A DNA stretch of 64,000 nt from Metabacillus endolithicus (GCF_023078335.1 NZ_CP095550.1:4570001-4634000), one strand, 5' to 3'; counted from the first letter of the stretch, positions 49,461 to 61,292 are shown. Numbers and translations: made by a program. Notes: a model not told the origin generated them from the letters alone.

Positions 49461-50201
49461 ATGTTGGAGAATAAAGTTGCTCTTGTAACCGGAGCTTCTC
49501 GTGGAATTGGTAAAGCAATCGCATTGGATCTTGCGAGTAATGGAGCAAGCATTGCCGTGAACTATGCAGGAAATGAAGCGAAAGCAAATGAAGTTGTCGA
49601 TGAAATCAAAGCAAATGGTGGAAATGCAATTGCCATTAAAGCTGATGTTTCAAATGGTGACGAAGTTCAAGCTATGATTAAAGAAGTATTAAATGAGTTC
49701 GGTCAATTAGATATTCTAGTAAATAATGCTGGAATCACAAGAGATAATCTTTTAATGAGAATGAAAGATTCTGAATGGGATGATGTAATTGACACAAACT
49801 TAAAAGGTGTTTTCCTTTGTACGAAAGCTGTAACAAGACAAATGATGAAGCAGAGAAACGGTCGCATCATTAATATTACATCTGTTGTTGGAGTTAGTGG
49901 TAACGCTGGTCAAGCTAACTATGTTGCGGCGAAGGCTGGGGTTATTGGATTAACAAAAACAACAGCAAAGGAACTGGCTTCAAGAAATATTACTGTAAAT
50001 GCAGTTGCCCCTGGCTTTATCACAACTGACATGACAGATGAACTTAATGAAGATATAAAAGCAGATTTATTAAAACAAATACCACTTGCAACTTTAGGTG
50101 AACCTAGTGATATTGCTAATGTGGTAACATTCCTTGCTTCTGAAAAAAGCAAATATATAACCGGACAAACGCTGCATGTAAATGGCGGAATGGTTATGTA
50201 A
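49461..50201 (+). CDS. fabG: 3-oxoacyl-ACP reductase
   Basis: FabG reduces 3-ketoacyl-ACP with NADPH. The 246-residue short-chain dehydrogenase has [11 protein letters not shown] (cofactor), NNAG, and the catalytic Ser and YxxxK at [10 protein letters not shown] and [20 protein letters not shown] precedes the ATG, inside the fabD end. Confidence 0.97.
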   Translation: MLENKVALVTGASRGIGKAIALDLASNGASIAVNYAGNEAKANEVVDEIKANGGNAIAIKADVSNGDEVQAMIKEVLNEFGQLDILVNNAGITRDNLLMRMKDSEWDDVIDTNLKGVFLCTKAVTRQMMKQRNGRIINITSVVGVSGNAGQANYVAAKAGVIGLTKTTAKELASRNITVNAVAPGFITTDMTDELNEDIKADLLKQIPLATLGEPSDIANVVTFLASEKSKYITGQTLHVNGGMVM

Positions 50202-50267
50202 TCTCCCATATAGATGTAGAATCTATGTTTAGGGAGCTAAAATTATTGAAAATACTAGAGAGAAGCC

Positions 50268-50296
50268 TAGTTTTTCAATTAAAAATCATCTATAAT
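50268..50296 (+). promoter_or_regulatory. acpP candidate promoter
   Basis: A perfect TATAAT (50291-50296) stands 17 bases after the weak -35 TAGTTT (50268-50273), 22 bases before the acpP start. A stem-loop ATTGAAAATACTAG / CTAGTTTTTCAAT (50246-50279, one bulged base) overlaps the -35 and could end part of the fabG transcripts. A separate acpP promoter would fit the high need for ACP. Confidence 0.5.
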
Positions 50297-50318
50297 ACTT
50301 GAGGGGAGGTGAACGAAA

Positions 50319-50552
50319 ATGGCAGATGTATTAGAACGTGTAACAAAGATCATCGTTGACCGCTTAGGCGTTGATGAAGCTGAGGTAAAATTAGAGTCTT
50401 CTTTTAAAGATGATCTTGGAGCAGATTCCCTTGATGTAGTTGAGCTTGTTATGGAACTTGAAGATGAGTTCGATATGGAAATTTCTGATGAAGATGCAGA
50501 AAAAATCGGTACAGTGGGTGACGCTGTTAACTACATAAATAGCCAACAGTAA
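50319..50552 (+). CDS. acpP: Acyl carrier protein
   Basis: The 77-residue acidic protein carries growing acyl chains on a phosphopantetheine arm attached to Ser in the [15 protein letters not shown] motif. GGGGAGGTGA is one of the strongest ribosome binding sites in the window, in line with ACP abundance. Confidence 0.98.
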   Translation: MADVLERVTKIIVDRLGVDEAEVKLESSFKDDLGADSLDVVELVMELEDEFDMEISDEDAEKIGTVGDAVNYINSQQ

Positions 50553-50563
50553 TGTTGATGATA

Positions 50564-50597
50564 AGTCCCGTATTTATTACGGGGCTTTCCCCCTTTT
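50564..50597 (+). terminator. acpP terminator
   Basis: AGTCCCGTA (50564-50572) pairs with TACGGGGCT (50578-50586, one G-U pair), followed by TTCCCCCTTTTATT. The uridine run is interrupted by C, so termination may be partial. Confidence 0.6.
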
Positions 50598-50698
50598 ATT
50601 AGATATTTTTTAATAGTAAAATGTTAAAAGCAAGCCCCAAAACCTTTTTGCCCAGGTACGAAGCTCTCGTTACAAAACTTGAGTACGATTAACAGGTC

Positions 50699-50755
50699 AT
50701 AAGCCACTTCATAATTCAAGGGAATAATGTCACCTTCAATTATGAAGTGTCTTAT
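50699..50755 (+). promoter_or_regulatory. Long imperfect stem-loop in the rnc leader
   Basis: The 18-base arms 50699-50716 and 50738-50755 pair at 17 positions (one C-U mismatch), around a 21-base loop. No T tract follows, so it is not a terminator. It lies 45 bases before the rnc start. A role in RNA processing or as an operator is possible; see the findings. Confidence 0.6.
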
Positions 50756-50800
50756 ATAAGGATCAAGGCGTCGCTGCAGCTATAAAATTGGAGGTGCCTG

Positions 50801-51547
50801 ATGATGGCAAGACATATAAATTATAAAGAAAGAAGATCTTTTGCTAAAAAAGCAGAGGAATTCAAAAAATTCCAGGAGCGTATTGGTCACACGTTTACCA
50901 ATGAAAAACTTTTATACCAAGCATTTACTCATTCTTCTTATGTAAATGAACATCGTAAAAAGCCATATGAAGACAATGAAAGACTTGAGTTTTTAGGTGA
51001 TGCTGTTTTAGAATTGACCATTTCTCAATATCTTTATAAAAAATATCCAATGATGAGTGAAGGAGAATTAACAAAACTGCGTGCCGCTATTGTTTGTGAA
51101 CCTTCCCTGGTATCATTCGCGAATACACTTGCATTTGGTAGCTTAGTTCTACTTGGAAAAGGAGAAGAAATGACGGGTGGACGAGCTCGCCCTGCATTGC
51201 TTGCAGATGTTTTTGAAGCATTCATTGGTGCACTTTACTTAGATCAAGGTCTTGAATCTGTTGTTCAATTTTTAGATAAATTTGTTATCCCAAAAGTTGA
51301 CGAAGGTGCCTTTTCTCATGTTATGGACTTTAAGAGTCAGCTTCAGGAGCTTGTTCAGCGTGATACTAAAGGGACACTTGAATATAAAATTCTCCAGGAA
51401 AAAGGACCAGCTCATAACCGAGAGTTTGTATCCACTGTATCTTTAAATGGTGAGGTTTTTGGCACAGGAAGTGGAAAGTCAAAAAAAGAAGCTGAGCAAC
51501 ATGCTGCACAAGAAGCACTTTCAAAGCTTCAACAAATAAATAAATAA
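50801..51547 (+). CDS. rnc: Ribonuclease III
   Basis: RNase III cuts double-stranded RNA, including rRNA precursors. The 248-residue product has the catalytic signature [14 protein letters not shown], the second acidic cluster in [17 protein letters not shown], and a C-terminal double-stranded RNA-binding domain (about residues 175-245, ending in [13 protein letters not shown]). GGAGGTG precedes two adjacent ATG codons; either may be used. It heads rnc-smc-ftsY. Confidence 0.96.
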   Translation: MMARHINYKERRSFAKKAEEFKKFQERIGHTFTNEKLLYQAFTHSSYVNEHRKKPYEDNERLEFLGDAVLELTISQYLYKKYPMMSEGELTKLRAAIVCEPSLVSFANTLAFGSLVLLGKGEEMTGGRARPALLADVFEAFIGALYLDQGLESVVQFLDKFVIPKVDEGAFSHVMDFKSQLQELVQRDTKGTLEYKILQEKGPAHNREFVSTVSLNGEVFGTGSGKSKKEAEQHAAQEALSKLQQINK

Positions 51548-51556
51548 GATGCTATG

Positions 51557-51599
51557 AAGGGCAGACTCATATGACGTATTGATGAGATGTCCTTTTTTT
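51557..51599 (+). terminator. Imperfect terminator after rnc
   Basis: AAGGGCAGACTCAT pairs imperfectly with ATGAGATGTCCTT across about 11 bases and runs into seven T. The 190 bases from there to smc contain no gene. Confidence 0.65.
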
Positions 51600-51789
51600 A
51601 AGGTTTTTACATGCTAACATTGATATTTTGCAATGATTGATACTATTTATATGAAGTCAAAATATCCAAATGTATGAACCGAGCTTCGACATATTGTGAT
51701 AAAATATGAAGGAGTTTCTCATAGAATAGACCTATTAATAACATTTTCGAAACAAAATAACATAAAAGAAAATAGTAAGGAGGATCACA

Positions 51790-54700
51790 ATGTTCCTCAA
51801 ACGATTGGATATTGTAGGATTCAAGTCCTTTGCTGAACGAGTAACTGTTGATTTTGTAAAAGGTGTTACGGCAGTAGTTGGACCTAATGGTAGTGGTAAA
51901 AGTAATATAACAGATGGAATAAGATGGGTATTAGGTGAACAATCAGCTAAGTCTCTTCGCGGAGCCAAAATGGAAGATATTATTTTTGCTGGAAGTGACT
52001 CTAGAAGAGGAAATTTGAATGTAGCGGAGGTAACCCTTACTTTAGATAATGATGATTCTTTCCTCCCAATTGATTATCACGAGGTTAGTGTAACACGTCG
52101 TGTATATCGTTCAGGGGAAAGTGAATTTTTTATTAATAAACAAAGTTGCCGCCTAAAAGATATTGTTGATTTATTTATGGATTCTGGTTTAGGGAAAGAA
52201 GCTTTTTCCATAATAAGTCAAGGAAAAGTAGAAGAAATTCTCAGCAGTAAATCTGAAGAACGCAGAACCATTTTTGAAGAGGCTGCCGGTGTTTTAAAAT
52301 ATAAATCGCGTAAAAAGAAAGCGGAATATAAATTAGCTGAAACCCAAGAAAATTTAAACCGTGTTCAAGATATCCTTCATGAATTAGAAGGACAGGTTGA
52401 ACCTCTAAAAATACAGGCTTCAATCGCTAAAGATTATTTAGAGAAAAAAGAAGAATTAGAGAAAATTGAAGTAGCGCTTACTGTTTTCGAAGTAGAAGAG
52501 CTGCACGGGAAATACGAAGCTCTTTCAAAATCTGTAGAAGAGGGAAAAGACCGTGAATTAAAGCTTGCTGCAACAATGCAAAAACGTGAAGCTGATGTTG
52601 AACGCATGAAAGAGCATCTTAGTGCTTTGGATGATTCAATTGATGATCTACAACAAGTTCTCTTATTAACGAGTGAAGAACTGGAAAAGCTAGAAGGTAG
52701 AAAAGAAGTCTTAAAAGAGCGAAAGAAAAATGCACATCAAAATAAAGCTCAGCTTGAAAGGACAATTGAGGAACTAACGGTTAAAATTTCTCAGTTAAGT
52801 CATGAAAAGCAAGAACAAGAGAATTTATTAACTTCGTATACAAATGAACTAGAAAAAATTAAAAGTGAACTGTCAGAAAAGCAAAAGCTTGCCTCCACTT
52901 ATGATCAAAACCTTGATGAATCTATTGAAGAATTAAAAAGTGAGTATTTTGACCTGCTAAATGAGCAAGCTTCATCACGTAACGAGATAAATTACTTAGA
53001 AGAGCAGCTTTCACAGCAAGAAAGAAAAAATACAAGACTGCTAGATTCTAATCAAAGATACGTGACTGAGCGTCAAGAAATCTTAGAAAAGAAAATGAAG
53101 ATTGAAGCAAATTATTCACTAATTGAAAAGCAATTATCAGATCAGATTAAAAGCTTTCGTGATACAACTGCGAAATTGGAAAACCTGAAGAATTCATATC
53201 AGAAAAAGGAGACAGCTCTTTATCAGGCTTATCAATTATTACAACAAACACGTTCACGAAAAGAAGTTCTTGAATCAATGCAGGAAGACTATGCAGGCTT
53301 TTTCCAAGGAGTAAAAGAAATTCTAAAAGCGAAAGATGAGCTTGGAGGAATTCACGGTGCTGTTGCTGAATTAATTACAACAGATAAGGAATATGAAACA
53401 GCGATTGAAATTGCCTTAAGTAGTTCTATGCAACATGTCGTTGTTCAAGATGAATCTGCAGCTAGAAAAGCTATACAATTTTTAAAGCAACATTCATTTG
53501 GACGAGCTACATTTTTGCCTCTATCAGTAATAAAGGAGCGTTCTATTAACCATCATGATTTAGCGTTGATTGAAAACCATCCTGCATTTGTTGGGCTTTG
53601 CGAAAAATCTTGTTAAGTATCAAGGTCAATTTCAATCAATTATTGGGAATTTATTAGGTACTGTCATTGTTACCTCAGACTTAAAGGGAGCAAATGATAT
53701 TGCTAAGTTAATGAATTATCGCTATCGATTAGTTACCCTTCAAGGTGATGTTGTGAATCCTGGTGGCTCGATGACAGGTGGTGCGGTAAAACAAAAGAAC
53801 AATTCTTTACTGAGTCGACAACGTGAACTAGAACAAATTGTAGAAAAGTTATCTGTAATGGAGCAGAAGACTGAGGAGCTTGAAAAAGATGTTAAATCCT
53901 CAAAAGAATCAATTCAACAGCATGAAAAAACGCTAGAGGAGCTTCGTTCTAAAGGTGAAAACCTTCGATTAGAAGAGCAAAAAATCCGTGGTAACATACG
54001 AGAGATAGAATTGAATGAAAAAAATGTAAATGATCATTTGAAATTATATGATTCTGAGCGAGAAGCCTTTGAGTCTGAGAAAACAAGAATGATCGGTCGA
54101 AAAGATGAACTTCAGGTGAAATTAAAAGAGATTTCAACAAGTTTGGAAAAACTCGATAAAGAAATCGAAGAATTGTCTGTAAAGAAGACAACACAACAAA
54201 CGTCTAAAGATGAACTGCAGAATCAACTTATTGAATTAAAGGTAGTACATGCAAGTAAGCAGCAAGTGTATGAAAATCAAAAAGAAAAAGTTGAACGTAT
54301 AAAATTAGACTTACAAGAATCTCAACAAAAGCATAAAGATGCATCTGAAGATTATTCACTTCTTTCAAATGAGATGAGTTCAAGTTCTTCAGGTGAGGAA
54401 AAACTAGATGAAGCTGCTAATAAGAAGCTACAAGACAAAAACAAAACAGTTGAATTAATAGCCAGCAGACGTGAAGAGCGTCTTCAGTTACAAGAAAAGC
54501 TTGAACATGAAGAGCGGGAGTTAAAAGAATTAAAACGTCAGGATAAACAGCTTCAAGATATTTTAAAAGATGAGGAAGTAAAGTTAAATCGATTAGATGT
54601 TGAACTTGATAATCGATTAAATCATCTTAGAGAAGAATATTTCTTAACATTTGAAGGGGCTAAAGAAAAATATAGTCTTGAAATAGAAGTTGATGAAGCG

Positions 54701-55356
54701 AGAAAACGTGTGAAGTTAATTAAACTTGCAATTGATGAACTTGGAACGGTAAACTTAGGAGCGATTGATGAATATGAACGTGTTTCTGAGAGATTTACGT
54801 TTCTAACAGAACAACGCGATGATTTATTAGAAGCAAAAGATACGCTATATCAAGTGATTGATGAGATGGATATCGAAATGAAAAGAAGGTTCGAACAAAC
54901 ATTTAATGCTATTCGTTCTCATTTCGAATCTGTTTTTCAGGCATTATTTGGTGGAGGACGTTTGAGTTGAAACTAACTGACCCTAATGACCTTTTAAATA
55001 CTGGTGTTGATATTGTGGCTCAGCCTCCGGGGAAAAAACTTCAAAACCTTGGCTTGCTTTCTGGTGGTGAACGTGCCTTAACAGCTATTGCCTTACTGTT
55101 TTCTATTTTAAAGGTACGACCGGTTCCTTTTTGTGTACTAGATGAAGTGGAAGCGGCACTTGATGAAGCGAATGTACACCGATTTGCACAGTATTTAAAA
55201 AAATTCAGTCATGAAACACAATTTATTGTGATCACGCATCGGAAAGGTACCATGGAAGAGGCTGATGTATTATATGGTGTAACAATGCAGGAATCAGGTG
55301 TTTCTAAGCTTGTATCTGTTAGACTTGAAGAAACAAAGGAATTAGTGCAATCTTAG
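51790..55356 (+). CDS. smc: Chromosome segregation protein SMC (frameshifts near 53598 and 54963)
   Basis: SMC, with ScpA and ScpB, organises and separates the chromosome. The head has the P-loop GPNGSGKSN near residue 32; two long coiled coils flank a hinge (about residues 520-640, with NPGGSMTGGA); the C-terminal head has LSGGERALTAIALLF and the Walker B FCVLDEVEAALDEAN. An extra T in GGGCTTT (53597-53599) breaks the frame in the hinge, and a missing base at about 54963 breaks it after FGGGR. With both corrected the protein is about 1188 residues, the family length. AAGGAGGATC precedes the ATG. Confidence 0.94.
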
Positions 55357-55375
55357 TGGAAAGGAAACGACAAAG

Positions 55376-56375
55376 ATGAGCTTTTTTAAAAAATTAAAAG
55401 AAAAAATTACTCAACAAACAGATTCTGTTACTGAAAAATTCAAAGAGGGCTTTAACAAAGACAAGAGATTCTTTTGCTGGTAAAATGAATGATCTTGTAG
55501 CTAGATATCGTAAAGTGGATGAAGAGTTTTTCGAAGAGCTTGAAGAATTACTCATTAGTGCCGATGTTGGTGTTGCCACTGTTATGGATTTAATTGATGA
55601 ATTAAAGATGGAAGTAAAACGTCAAAATATCCAAGATACGAAAGAAGTTCAAGCTGTTATTTCTGAAAAGCTTGTTGAAATATATGAAGGCAGCGATAAT
55701 GATGAGTCGCTCAATAAATTGGAATTACAAGCTGGAAGATTAAATGTTGTTTTATTTGTAGGTGTAAATGGAGTAGGGAAAACTACGACTATTGGCAAGC
55801 TAGCACATAAACTAAAAAGCGAAGGAAATTCTGTTTTATTGGCTGCTGGTGATACTTTTAGAGCAGGAGCTATTGAGCAGCTAGAAGTGTGGGGAGAGCG
55901 AGTAGGTGTTGATGTTATTAAACAATCGGAAGGTTCTGACCCTGCTGCGGTTATGTATGATGCTGTTCAGGCAGCTAAGGCACGTAATGTCGATGTTTTA
56001 CTCTGTGATACAGCTGGAAGACTACAAAATAAAGTTAATCTGATGAAAGAGCTTGAGAAGGTTAAGCGTGTAATCGAACGTGAAATACCTGGAGCTCCTC
56101 ATGAAGTATTGCTTGTACTAGACGCAACAACAGGTCAAAATGCTATGACACAAGCAAAACAATTTTCTCAAGCTACAGATGTATCGGGAATAGTTCTTAC
56201 AAAGTTAGACGGTACTGCAAAAGGTGGTATTGTGTTAGCGATTAAAGGAGAGCTTGATATCCCTGTAAAGTTTGTTGGTTTGGGAGAAAAAATGGATGAT
56301 TTACAAGAGTTTAACACAGAACAATATGTTTATGGTCTTTTCTCAGGAATAATTGAAGCACAAGAAGAAGAGTAA
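55376..56375 (+). CDS. ftsY: Signal recognition particle receptor FtsY (frameshift near 55452)
   Basis: FtsY docks the SRP-ribosome complex at the membrane. From ATG 55376 the N terminus reads MSFFKKLKEKITQQTDS; an extra T in GGGCTTTAAC (55451-55453) then breaks the frame, and removing it gives KEGLTKTRDSFAGKMNDL. The NG domain follows, with GVNGVGKTTTIGKLAHKL, DTFRAGAIEQL, DTAGRLQNKVNLM and TKLDGTAKGG. The restored length is about 332 residues. It lacks the long acidic A domain of the E. coli protein, as Bacillus FtsY does. Confidence 0.94.
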
Positions 56376-56387
56376 ATAATCATTATT

Positions 56388-56428
56388 AAAGCTATCAATT
56401 TCATTTATTGAGATTGTTAGCTTTTTTG
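56388..56428 (+). terminator. rnc-smc-ftsY terminator
   Basis: AAAGCTATCAATTTCA pairs with TGAGATTGTTAGCTTT (a few wobble pairs), followed by six T. Confidence 0.8.
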
Positions 56429-56511
56429 TTTTATTCAAGACAAAACGTGAGTAAGAATGTACTTATACATCGTCGGTAGCACAACTTTCATATACAATTA
56501 CTTGACAAGAA

Positions 56512-56540
56512 AAAGCTTCCTATGTAGACTAATAAGTTGT
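56512..56540 (+). promoter_or_regulatory. ylxM-ffh promoter
   Basis: A perfect TTGACA (56512-56517) is followed after 17 bases by TAGACT (56535-56540), 35 bases before ylxM. Confidence 0.7.
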
Positions 56541-56574
56541 AAAGGTAATTCACTTAACAAAGGGGTGAATCGGC

Positions 56575-56907
56575 ATGATGCTTGAAAAAACGACGAGACT
56601 TACGTATTTATTTGATTTCTATCAATCGTTGTTAACACCTAAGCAGAAAAGCTATATGTCGTTATACTATTTAGATGATTTCTCCCTTGGTGAAATTGCG
56701 GAAGAGTACGATGTGAGTAGACAAGCTGTTTACGATAACATTAAACGAACTGAAGCAATGCTGGAGCAATATGAAGAGAAGCTATTATTATTTCAAAAAT
56801 TTCAAGAGAGACAAAAGTTAATGACAAAACTACGTGAATTTTCTCCTAACATTGAGAACAAAGCTATGTTTGATTCATTACTAAATGAACTTGAGAAATT
56901 AGATTAG
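56575..56907 (+). CDS. ylxM: SRP-associated putative DNA-binding protein YlxM
   Basis: The 110-residue protein has a sigma-factor-like helix-turn-helix (about residues 38-60, [20 protein letters not shown]). In Gram-positive bacteria YlxM is encoded with ffh and in streptococci binds SRP components and modulates their GTPase; it may act on the SRP RNA or protein rather than on DNA. It precedes ffh by 13 bases. AAGGGGTGAA precedes the ATG. Confidence 0.93.
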   Translation: MMLEKTTRLTYLFDFYQSLLTPKQKSYMSLYYLDDFSLGEIAEEYDVSRQAVYDNIKRTEAMLEQYEEKLLLFQKFQERQKLMTKLREFSPNIENKAMFDSLLNELEKLD

Positions 56908-56920
56908 GAGGCGGCATATT

Positions 56921-58265
56921 ATGGCATTTGAAGGATTAGCCGACCGACTGCAGAATACGATGGCCAAAATTCGCGGCAAAGGGAAAGTATCTGAAGCAGA
57001 TGTAAAAGAAATGATGCGTGAAGTACGCCTTGCTCTTTTAGAAGCGGATGTTAACTTCAAAGTCGTGAAGGACTTTATTAAGCGCGTAAGTGAGCGCGCT
57101 GTTGGTCAAGAAGTTATGAAAAGCTTAACTCCAGGCCAACAGGTCATTAAAGTAGTTAAAGACGAGCTGACTGAACTGATGGGTGGAGAGCAGAGTAAAA
57201 TAGCTGTGTCTAACCGCCCGCCAACGGTTATTATGATGGTTGGTTTACAGGGTGCTGGTAAAACAACAACTACCGGTAAACTCGCAAATTTATTAAGAAA
57301 AAAGCATAACCGTAAGCCGTTACTTGTTGCTGCTGATATTTACCGTCCTGCGGCGATCAAGCAGTTAGAGACATTAGGTAAACAATTGGATATGCCTGTT
57401 TTCTCATTAGGTGATCAAGTTAGTCCAGTTGAAATTGCGACAAAGGCTTTAGCCCACGCAAAAGAAGAACATCATGATTACGTTATTATTGATACTGCAG
57501 GTCGTCTTCATATTGATGAAAATCTTATGGAAGAGCTTGAGCAGGTAAAAGAAATTGCGAAACCAGATGAAATTTTTCTTGTTGTTGATGCGATGACGGG
57601 TCAAGATGCGGTGAATGTTGCCAAGAGCTTTAATGAGCAGCTTGGGTTAACAGGTGTTGTTTTAACGAAACTTGACGGTGATACTCGTGGTGGAGCGGCA
57701 CTTTCTATTCGGTCTGTTACTAATACACCTATTAAGTTTGTTGGGTTAGGTGAGAAGCTTGATGCTCTTGAGGCGTTTCATCCAGAACGGATGGCTTCAA
57801 GAATTTTAGGTATGGGTGATGTTTTAACACTTATTGAGAAGGCTCAAACAAATGTAGATGCTGAAAAAGCAAAAGAGTTAGAACAAAAAATGCGTACAGC
57901 ATCCTTCACATTTGATGATTTCCTTGAACAGCTTGGTCAGGTGCGCAATATGGGACCATTAGAGGATCTAATTGGCATGTTGCCAGGGGCTAACAAGGTG
58001 AAGGGTACTTGAAAACCTTCAAGTTGACGAAAAGCAAATCAGTCATGTAGAAGCAATTATTAAGTCCATGACAAAAGCTGAAAAGATCAACCCTGAAATT
58101 ATGAATGCTTCTCGAAAAAAGAGAATTGCAGTTGGTAGTGGTACATCCGTACAAGAGGTGAACCGACTATTAAAGCAATTTGAAGATATGAAAAAAATGA
58201 TGAAGCAAATGACAAATATGTCAAAAGGAAAGAAAAAAGGCGGAATGAAGTTTCCGTTCATGTAA
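56921..58265 (+). CDS. ffh: Signal recognition particle protein Ffh (frameshift near 58007)
   Basis: Ffh binds signal peptides and the SRP RNA. It has an N domain, the GTPase domain with [42 protein letters not shown] and [10 protein letters not shown], then the methionine-rich M domain. An extra A at 58007 breaks the frame in the M domain: GGGTACTTG should read GGGTCTTG, giving [14 protein letters not shown]. The C-terminal part then ends in a run of Met/Lys ([17 protein letters not shown]). Restored length is about 447 residues. TTAGGAGGC precedes the ATG. Confidence 0.95.
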
Positions 58266-58353
58266 TTCTATGATTTTAAGTCTCGTTTTTTAGAAAATAT
58301 CATAGCAAAAAATAAGTTTTTTAAGGAAATTTTCTTCTGACAAGAAAAAAACC

Positions 58354-58382
58354 TTTACATCATATCACTTATTTGATAATAT
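58354..58382 (+). promoter_or_regulatory. Candidate promoter before rpsP
   Basis: TTTACA (58354-58359), 17 bases, TAATAT (58377-58382). An overlapping TATACT at 58380-58385 could serve instead. It would give rpsP transcription independent of ffh. Confidence 0.4.
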
Positions 58383-58420
58383 ACTATCTTGTTGAAACAT
58401 TTTCGGAGGTGCTTTATAAA

Positions 58421-58693
58421 ATGGCAGTTAAAATTCGTTTAAAACGTATGGGAGCAAAAAAATCTCCTTTTTATCGTATTGTAGTAGCAGATTCTCGTTC
58501 ACCACGTGATGGACGTTTCATTGAAGTTGTTGGGACATACAATCCAGTTGCTCAACCAGCAGAAGTGAAAATCAATGAAGAGTTAGCATTAAAATGGATG
58601 TCAAACGGTGCTAAACCTTCTGACACAGTTCGTAACTTGTTCTCTAACGAAGGCATTATGGAAAAATTCCATAACGCAAAAAATAGCAAGTAA
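58421..58693 (+). CDS. rpsP: 30S ribosomal protein S16
   Basis: The 90-residue basic protein begins [19 protein letters not shown], the S16 signature. ATG 58421 follows CGGAGGTG; the frame open upstream is not coding. Its stop overlaps the khpA start by one base (TAATG). Confidence 0.97.
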   Translation: MAVKIRLKRMGAKKSPFYRIVVADSRSPRDGRFIEVVGTYNPVAQPAEVKINEELALKWMSNGAKPSDTVRNLFSNEGIMEKFHNAKNSK

Positions 58694-58935
58694 TGACTGT
58701 TAAGATGAAAGAGTTAATCGAAGCAATTGTTAAACCGCTTGTTGATTCTCCCGATTCTGTTGAGATAACTGAATTTGAACAGGAGCATCAAATAACTTAT
58801 CGCCTTTCTGTTCATAAAGAAGATGTCGGCAAAGTCATTGGGAAACAAGGTCGTATAGCAAAAGCGATTCGAACTGTTGTGTATGCAGCAGGATCTAATT
58901 CATCTAAAAGAATCCAACTAGAAATTAATGACTAA
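58693..58935 (+). CDS. khpA: KH-domain RNA-binding protein KhpA (YlqC)
   Basis: KhpA is a small RNA chaperone that in Gram-positives pairs with KhpB. The 80-residue protein is a single KH domain with the GxxG loop in VIGKQGRIAKAIR. It lies between rpsP and ylqD, its usual place. Confidence 0.94.
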   Translation: MTVKMKELIEAIVKPLVDSPDSVEITEFEQEHQITYRLSVHKEDVGKVIGKQGRIAKAIRTVVYAAGSNSSKRIQLEIND

Positions 58936-58966
58936 AAAAGGGTGAGGAGGTTCCTCCCCTTTTTTT
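58934..58966 (+). terminator. Terminator after khpA
   Basis: AAAAAGGGTGAGGA pairs with TCCTCCCCTTTTT, with seven T at the end. The stem begins within the khpA stop codon. Confidence 0.8.
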
Positions 58967-59049
58967 GTACGTAAAAAAAATAGTAATAAATCAAATTAGA
59001 AGATGAATGGTTTTTCAAAGTATTATGCTTGTAAATGGGAGGAACAATA

Positions 59050-59430
59050 ATGAAGATACTCCACCAGGTTACAGTGAAGCAAATGATAACCGAAACAAGT
59101 AAGGAATTATTGATAAAACAATTTACACAGCGCAAAAAAAGCCTGAAACAGGAAATGGATCAATTATATTTTGAATATAAAAAACTAGAGAAAACGAGTA
59201 AACAGCTTGCTGGACCGTTCTTAAAAGAAATTGATAAAAGGCGGGAAAAGATTAAGCTAGTAGATTTTCAACTAGAACAAGTACATACATTACCAATTGG
59301 AAGCGAAATTAAAGATAAAGAAGTAGAAGCAATTGTCGAAGTAAATGTAGGGGACAATTGGGAAGAATTAATGAAAGAAAAAACGATTATCATTAGAGAT
59401 GGAATCGTAGATCAAATACGCCTGAGGTGA
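59050..59430 (+). CDS. ylqD: YlqD family protein
   Basis: The 126-residue protein begins [15 protein letters not shown] and has a charged helical middle that looks like a short coiled coil (about residues 22-75), then a beta-rich end. The family is conserved between khpA and rimM in Bacillaceae but its role is unknown. ATG 59050 follows GGGAGGAAC. Its stop comes just before the rimM ribosome binding site. Confidence 0.85.
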   Translation: MKILHQVTVKQMITETSKELLIKQFTQRKKSLKQEMDQLYFEYKKLEKTSKQLAGPFLKEIDKRREKIKLVDFQLEQVHTLPIGSEIKDKEVEAIVEVNVGDNWEELMKEKTIIIRDGIVDQIRLR

Positions 59431-59438
59431 TTAATAAT

Positions 59439-59960
59439 ATGACAGAAAAATGGTTTAATGTAGGGAAAATCGTAAATACACATGGAATTAGAGGAGAAGT
59501 TCGTGTTATTTCAAAAACAGACTTTGCTGAAGAAAGATATGTGCCAGGTAACACTCTTTATATATTTAAAGAAGGTTCCGATCAGCCTATTGAAGTAGTT
59601 GTTGATAGCCATCGTGTTCACAAGAATTTTGATCTATTAACGTTTGAAGGAATGCCTTCAATTCAGGATGTTGAACAATTCAAAGGCTCACTGCTTAAAG
59701 TGACAGAATCACAACTTTCTGAATTGGAAGAGGGTGAGTATTACTTCCACGAAATAATCGGTTGTAAAATGTTTACCGATGAAGGTGAAGAAATCGGGAC
59801 AATTAGAGAAATATTAGCAACTGGTGCAAATGATGTATGGGTAGTACAAAGAAAGATAGGAAAAGACCTCCTAGTTCCTTATATTGAAGACATTGTTAAA
59901 GAGATTGATATCGAAGAGAAAAAAATTGTTATTACACCTATGGAAGGGTTACTAGACTAA
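59439..59960 (+). CDS. rimM: 16S rRNA processing protein RimM
   Basis: RimM helps 30S maturation near the 3' domain of 16S rRNA and binds S19. The 173-residue product has the N-terminal RimM domain ([16 protein letters not shown]) and a C-terminal PRC-barrel ([14 protein letters not shown]). ATG 59439 follows GAGGTGA at the right distance; the GTG at 59427 lies within that site. The stop overlaps the trmD ATG. Confidence 0.95.
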   Translation: MTEKWFNVGKIVNTHGIRGEVRVISKTDFAEERYVPGNTLYIFKEGSDQPIEVVVDSHRVHKNFDLLTFEGMPSIQDVEQFKGSLLKVTESQLSELEEGEYYFHEIIGCKMFTDEGEEIGTIREILATGANDVWVVQRKIGKDLLVPYIEDIVKEIDIEEKKIVITPMEGLLD

Positions 59961-60694
59961 TGAAGATCGATTTTTTAACACTTTTCCCAGAGATGTTTCA
60001 GGGGGTCTTGAATGAATCTATCCTAAAGAAGGCACAGGAAAAGGAAGCTGTTCAGTTTAACGTGATTAACTTCAGACAATATTCCTCCAATAAGCATCAA
60101 AATGTCGATGACTATCCCTATGGTGGAGGCGCTGGAATGGTGTTAACTCCACAACCCATCTTTGATGCTGTAGAAGATATTCGTAGTAAAGGGGATACTG
60201 AACCGAAGGTGATCTTGGTGTGCCCTCAGGGAGAACGTTTTACCCAGTCAAAAGCAGAACAATTAGCAAAAGAAGAACATCTTCTTTTTATCTGTGGTCA
60301 TTATGAGGGGTATGATGAACGTATTAGGGAACATCTTGTAACAGAAGAGATCTCAATTGGGGATTTTGTTTTAACAGGTGGAGAACTCGCGTCAATGGTC
60401 ATAACAGACAGTGTTGTAAGGCTTTTACCAGGAGTCCTAGGGAACGAAGATTCACCTGTACTAGACTCATACAGCTCAGGCTTACTAGAACATCCTCATT
60501 ACACCCGTCCAGCAGATTTCAGAGGGTTACAGGTACCTGAAGTTCTTCTATCGGGGAACCATAAATTAATTGCAGAGTGGCGTGAAGAACAATCACTCCG
60601 AAGAACGTTTGAGAGACGTCCGGACCTACTAAAATCATATCCTTTAACTGACAAGCAAAAAACCTTGATAAAAAAATGGGAAAATGAGAACTAG
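59960..60694 (+). CDS. trmD: tRNA (guanine-37-N1) methyltransferase TrmD
   Basis: TrmD methylates G37 next to the anticodon and prevents +1 frameshifting on the ribosome. The 244-residue SPOUT-class enzyme begins [13 protein letters not shown] and has [11 protein letters not shown], the SAM-knot segment [12 protein letters not shown] and [11 protein letters not shown]. It overlaps rimM by one base. Confidence 0.97.
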   Translation: MKIDFLTLFPEMFQGVLNESILKKAQEKEAVQFNVINFRQYSSNKHQNVDDYPYGGGAGMVLTPQPIFDAVEDIRSKGDTEPKVILVCPQGERFTQSKAEQLAKEEHLLFICGHYEGYDERIREHLVTEEISIGDFVLTGGELASMVITDSVVRLLPGVLGNEDSPVLDSYSSGLLEHPHYTRPADFRGLQVPEVLLSGNHKLIAEWREEQSLRRTFERRPDLLKSYPLTDKQKTLIKKWENEN

Positions 60695-60737
60695 CTATTG
60701 CAGCCTAACAGTCTATATGTTATGATAAATCTCGTGA

Positions 60738-61196
<459 letters not shown>

Positions 61197-61256
61197 GATT
61201 GCTTAGTAGTCTACTAAGCCTCAAATATATGGGTCAGGTACACTGTCCGTATAGTT

Positions 61257-61292
61257 GAAAAGGAGCTTGTTACCTAACAAGCTCCTTTTTCA
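61257..61292 (+). terminator. rplS operon terminator
   Basis: AAAAGGAGCTTGTT (61258-61271) pairs perfectly with AACAAGCTCCTTTT (61276-61289), ending in T. A separate perfect palindrome GCTTAGTA/TACTAAGC (61201-61219) lies just after the rplS stop and may protect the message end. Confidence 0.9.
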
